DNA of 64,000 nucleotides from Parasponia andersonii (lineage: Eukaryota; Streptophyta; Magnoliopsida; Rosales; Cannabaceae). Positions within the stretch are counted from its first letter, which is position 1. Each line of letters starts with the position of its first letter. Positions 60,350-64,000 of the stretch are shown here, piece by piece. The DNA is taken from the NCBI GenBank assembly GCA_002914805.1, contig JXTB01000478.1, positions 131,757 through 195,756 of the forward strand, in the 5' to 3' direction. The notes beneath the pieces were generated by a model. That model searched no databases. It worked only from the letters and a program-made list of their open reading frames with translations, and was not told where the DNA came from. A program made the position numbers and the translations under genes.

Positions 60350-61334
60350 TTGGCCAAAACGATACGCTATTAAAACCTCGAAGTCTCGTTGGATGATTGT
60401 TTAGAAGGTTGGGAATTAATTTCAAGACCTCGATTGCTCTCTTGGGAAAAATCAACTTTTCAACAGAGCTTAAATCAATAAGCTGGCTTCTCCATTGAAT
60501 TCCTAATACTCAAAATAGCTAGGTTAGATATATAATTCATCTAATTCAGGTCCAGACTGAAACTAGATATATGACATATAAAATGAGGCAAAATCTTAAC
60601 CATCTGATTTCTTTTCGTGTCGGTCACTAAATATAGTCAATATATATATATATATATCAATCTTCACTATTTCATGAGTATTTTCCAAAAATGATATTAA
60701 AAACACGATTCAACAGTCTCATAAAAAAGTCAACTCCGAACTCAAAACTTCCATAAATAACCAACAATAACAACTTTTAGTCTGGGCAAAATAGGCTCAT
60801 GAAATATATACCTAGAGATTCTTCTCGATTATACGAATCTATCAAGGCGAAGAACACCCCTTGAAATGGCCTGAAACGATGTCGGAAATTCAAAAACATT
60901 TGCAGTTTCATATGACATTCTGACGAATGACAGCTCCAACAGTGGCGAAACTCCTGCTCGTTGCTGCTAGCAATATGAGGAGTTGACGCTGAGTAGTAGT
61001 GGTGGTCGTCGAAGATCGAAGGTGCATCGGCGGCACTTCGTGGTGGCAGTGGTATTTGTCAAAGAGAGAGGAAGAGAAAGATATTGTGGAGGAGGGAGAG
61101 AGAAAGAAGAAGAGAAGGGAAATAGGGAGCCATATGAGTTTAGTCAAAAGGGTTGTGCAATGTTTCAAAATTGCACATTGGTCCCTTATTTTCTAATTTT
61201 CTTTCAATTTATTCCTCCAAAAATTTGCATTTTAGTCCTCATTTCTTAAAAATTTTGCAAATAAGTCCATCTCTTATTAAATCCAAAAATTAATTAAATC
61301 CCCAAATTACTCTCTTAACATCTAGATTTTTACA
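60350..61334 (-). mobile_element. Truncated relative of the gypsy-type solo LTR
   Basis: On the minus strand it starts TGTAAAAATC at 61334. Going left it shows phrases shared with the solo LTR in the same order: a GC-rich core (about 60900-61140), CTAGGTTAGATATATAATT (near 60520, against CTAGATTAGACATATAATT near 49050), CATCTGATTTC, ATAGTCAATATATAT and AAAAATGATATT. The other LTR end is missing. A frame at 60908-61168 is within it and is not considered a gene. Confidence 0.65.
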
Positions 61335-61858
61335 GTTTGGATTTGTTAAAGATGCTTAATAAGGTCGAGTAACTAATCATTTGCCTCTTCAAAATTAGTA
61401 CTTGAGGTTACGTGACAAACTTGAATTTGTCAAATGTTTTTGATATAACCAACTAACTTACTATAGATATTGTATTGAAATGTTGAAAGAAAAACAATTG
61501 TTGCCTTTTTTAATTATATTTTTATCCTTAAGAGTTGAAGAAAAACGAAAAAATTAGCTCATGTGAATAGTTTTATTAAGTTATATATATTAATAATTTT
61601 ATAATATTTTAATTATATTTTTATTCATAAAAGTTGAAAGAAAAGGGGGGAAAATAATTTTTTGATCATGTGATTCATTTTTACTATTTTATATTTCTTA
61701 TTTATTTATTTATAAGTGAATGAATTTTTATGGTTTTTTTGAAAAGAAAAACATATTTGAAGACAAAGATTGAAAAAACAAAGAAAGAAAAGAAAAGAAA
61801 GGAAATGGGAAAGAATACTAAATACTTGAGGTGGAATTTGATCCCAAAATTACGAGAA
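61335..61858. other. AT-rich spacer
   Basis: No gene seen. The short frame at 61702-61884 (-) is low-complexity. Confidence 0.5.
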
Positions 61859-62595
61859 GCGCAAATAGTCCTTGAACTATTCAATTTGTGACAATTTGGT
61901 CTTCAAAATTTCAATGTGGAAATTAAGTATCTGAATTTTTCGATTTAAAACAATTTTCCCTGTACTATTTAAATTATAACCTACTGTTAAATTTCTAACT
62001 AAAAATACATGTGAAAAGCATGTTGTTTGTAAATGTACCTAAAAGAAAATAAATTAAGCAAAAGGATTTAGAGAGAAGAAAAGATGTATTATTTGTATTT
62101 TTTTAGGTTTTTTGAAGCTAGAAATTTAAATAAAATTTTTATATGATTGTTCATTTTTATGTTTGAAATTCCCAAATACTTTTTAAATACACTTTCAAAT
62201 GCGACCACATACTCCTTGTGTGTAATTTTGGTCAAAAATTTAATAGTAAGTTGCAAAAACACATGTGATGGGGACGTTGTTTGAAAATATATTTAAAAAA
62301 TAATAAATTGAACAAAAAGATTTGAAGAGAAGAAAATATGTATTATTTGCATTTTTTTAGGTTTCTTAAAGTTGTAAATTTAGATAAAATTTTTCTATAA
62401 TTATTTATTTTTATGTTTGAAATTCCCAAATTACCTTTCAAATACACTTTTAAATGCTATCACATACTCCAATAACTAAATTAGACAAATCTAATTACTA
62501 CAAATTAGAAAGTTCAGGACTTAATATAATTGCTACAACTGAAACTTTAAGGATTAAATTGCTACAGATTGTATAGTTCATGGATTATTTGTGTC
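61859..62595. mobile_element. MITE-like element with duplicated core
   Basis: Left end (GCGCAAATAGTCCTTGAACT, then TTTGTGACAATTTGGTCTTC) is mirrored by the right end (CTACAGATTGTATAGTTCAT, then GGATTATTTGTGTC), giving imperfect TIRs of about 85 bases. The core occurs twice in tandem (about 61990-62240 and 62250-62470), with phrases such as TGTATTATTTG, TTTTTTTAGGTTT and TTTGAAATTCCCAAAT. The core also matches the element at 22810-23308 (GATTTGAAGAGAA, TTGTTCATTTTTA, AAATACACTTTC). Confidence 0.7.
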
Positions 62596-64000
62596 ATTAA
62601 CCTAGAAAAGAAAAAGCTAGAATACAAGTGTGCTTAATTTGTAGCATTTGAACCCCTTAGTTGGTCCAAGGCTTGAGGGATGTGTGTGTGAATTTAGGGA
62701 GGTCAGAAGTTCAAACCTTGATAGAGTATGCGTGTATTATTTTTCTTTAAATTTATAGTAAGTAGTGGCCATTAGTTAAACCCCACTTTAAAAAAAAAAT
62801 TGTAGCATTTGAACCCAAACACTGGAGGAGAATTAAGTATACAGTGCCACTGAGCTAGCTCGATCGTATTTAAAATCAGACACGTCTCATTATTTATATT
62901 GTTTTAATGAAATTGGAGGCTCCATTTTGCTATTTAAGCTTGTATTCATCTAAGACTCCCAAGAACAATCTGGTACGGGTGAGCAAGAAACCCTAAAAAA
63001 CCAATTAAATACTTCAAATTTGTCGAATCGAAATCGAAAGAATCGAAATCGAAAAAACCGAATACTAAAAAACCAATGAAAATTTGGTCGTGTTTTACAC
63101 TTTGAGTGTAAACTGAGCGACATAAACCGAAACCAACCAAAGAATAATTTTATATATTTAAGAATATTAATTACATGTATTTAATATATTTGTGAGAATG
63201 TTATAAAACGTGTAAAAAGAAACTCGTTCCAGTGCATACCTATTCCAAAGTAGCAAGCCAAGTATATTCCATCTTATTCAGAGAGAATTTGATATTTATG
63301 GTAATGTTTTAAAAAAAATGAAAAATCCTGAATTTTGAAATCGTTTGAAAAATCTTGGATTTTAATAAGAGAAACACTACTTTTAAAAGTATTTTAAAAA
63401 ATAGTATTTTTTATTAATTGGTGAGATAATTCAGGTAACTTGAAAATTACTTTAGATAGATTGGCTAATTCAAGTACCATTACAAATATCAATTTTGAAA
63501 AAAATAATATTTTTCTAAATATTTAGTAAAAATGTTATTTTTCTAAAATTACTTCCAAAAAGCAATATTTTTCTAAATAAATCTGAGATTTTTTAAAAAC
63601 TTAAGAAAAAAGTTCATAAATACCTATTTTTGAAGCATATTTTCATCAATACTCTCTTTTTCTTTGAAGAAATATATACCATACGTATGAGAACGTATGC
63701 CACGCATGCGAAATATATACTGCGATATATATTTCATGTATAAAAATAATACTAACACGGTATATATTTTAAAATATCTACCAAAATATAATTTACACTA
63801 TAAATATAATCCGTTGTACACAATTGCATGATAAATGTAAATCATACACATTTTACACAATTTTTGAAATATAAGTTTAAAAAGGGGTATTTGACATAAA
63901 TTTCTTTAAAATTCGACCATCCGGAATTTTTCAATTTTTGAGCCTGGAATTTTTAGAAGAAGAAGCCCTCTTTTTCAAGGCTAGAAGCCCATAATCCTCC
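62596..64000. other. AT-rich right edge, no gene seen
   Basis: Contains a low-complexity AATCGAAATCGAAA/AACCGAA tract at about 63024-63140, of a type common in plant repeats, and the second copy of the AT-rich dispersed repeat. Confidence 0.5.
63320..63955. repeat. AT-rich dispersed repeat, copy 2
   Basis: Shares ordered phrases with 23925-24185: GAAAAATCTTGGATT, TATTTTTCTAAATAAAT and GGAATTTTTCAATTTTTG. A weaker relative lies near 50800-51130. It is longer than copy 1, with a central stretch (63660-63850) full of near-palindromic ATATAT/CATGCG words. Confidence 0.5.

Overview
The window is nuclear DNA from a flowering plant, almost certainly a eudicot. The evidence is AT-rich intergenic DNA, spliced genes with GT..AG introns and T-rich acceptors, plant-only protein families (SAWADEE homeodomain, DUF1685, a family-1 glycosyltransferase with a PSPG box), and plant LTR retrotransposons with an initiator-Met tRNA primer site. 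Single ambiguous bases at 9996, 28149 and 51059 and a run of N at 56738-57201 mark it as a draft assembly. There are no bacterial-style operons; each gene has its own promoter.

Gene-rich left half (3-41 kb). In order: an SHH2-like SAWADEE homeodomain gene (+, nine coding exons, 3254-8525); an RTN4IP1-like mitochondrial quinone-oxidoreductase gene (+, seven coding exons, 9948-14058); an intronless 757-residue acidic plant protein of unknown function (+, 18348-20621); a small membrane-anchored cytochrome b5-like gene, CB5LP type (+, five exons, 26443-27525); a plastid membrane protein gene of DUF3082 type (-, four coding exons including a 26-nt microexon, 29565-32281); a degenerate but structurally complete Ty1/copia element with matching 5-bp target duplications (33563-38790); and a DUF1685 gene (-, two exons, 39337-40990). 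The splice structures were reconstructed by hand from the sequence and all reading phases close.

Transposon-rich right half (41-64 kb). The only clear host gene is an intronless UDP-glycosyltransferase of UGT79 type (+, 57509-58906), just after the assembly gap. The rest is repeats: a higher-order tandem array at 45.4-46.65 kb, a GC-rich LTR-like block at 46.76-47.56 kb, a complete solo LTR of about 2.19 kb with CAAAA target duplications (47695-49882, minus), a related LTR in the opposite orientation preceded by a Ty3/gypsy-type polypurine tract (53987 to about 56092), a third truncated relative (about 60350-61334), and several MITE-like inverted-repeat elements, two of which (22.8-23.3 kb and 61.86-62.6 kb) are one family.

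I did not find a clearly new biological system. The observations most worth following are the thrice-occurring Cys-centred motif in the unknown acidic protein, the in-frame 27-bp minisatellite inside the copia LTRs, the inverted pair of gypsy LTRs, and the MITE family member with an internally duplicated core. The genes have unrelated roles (small-RNA or chromatin pathway, mitochondrial redox, plastid membrane, specialised metabolism) and nothing suggests they act as a cluster.
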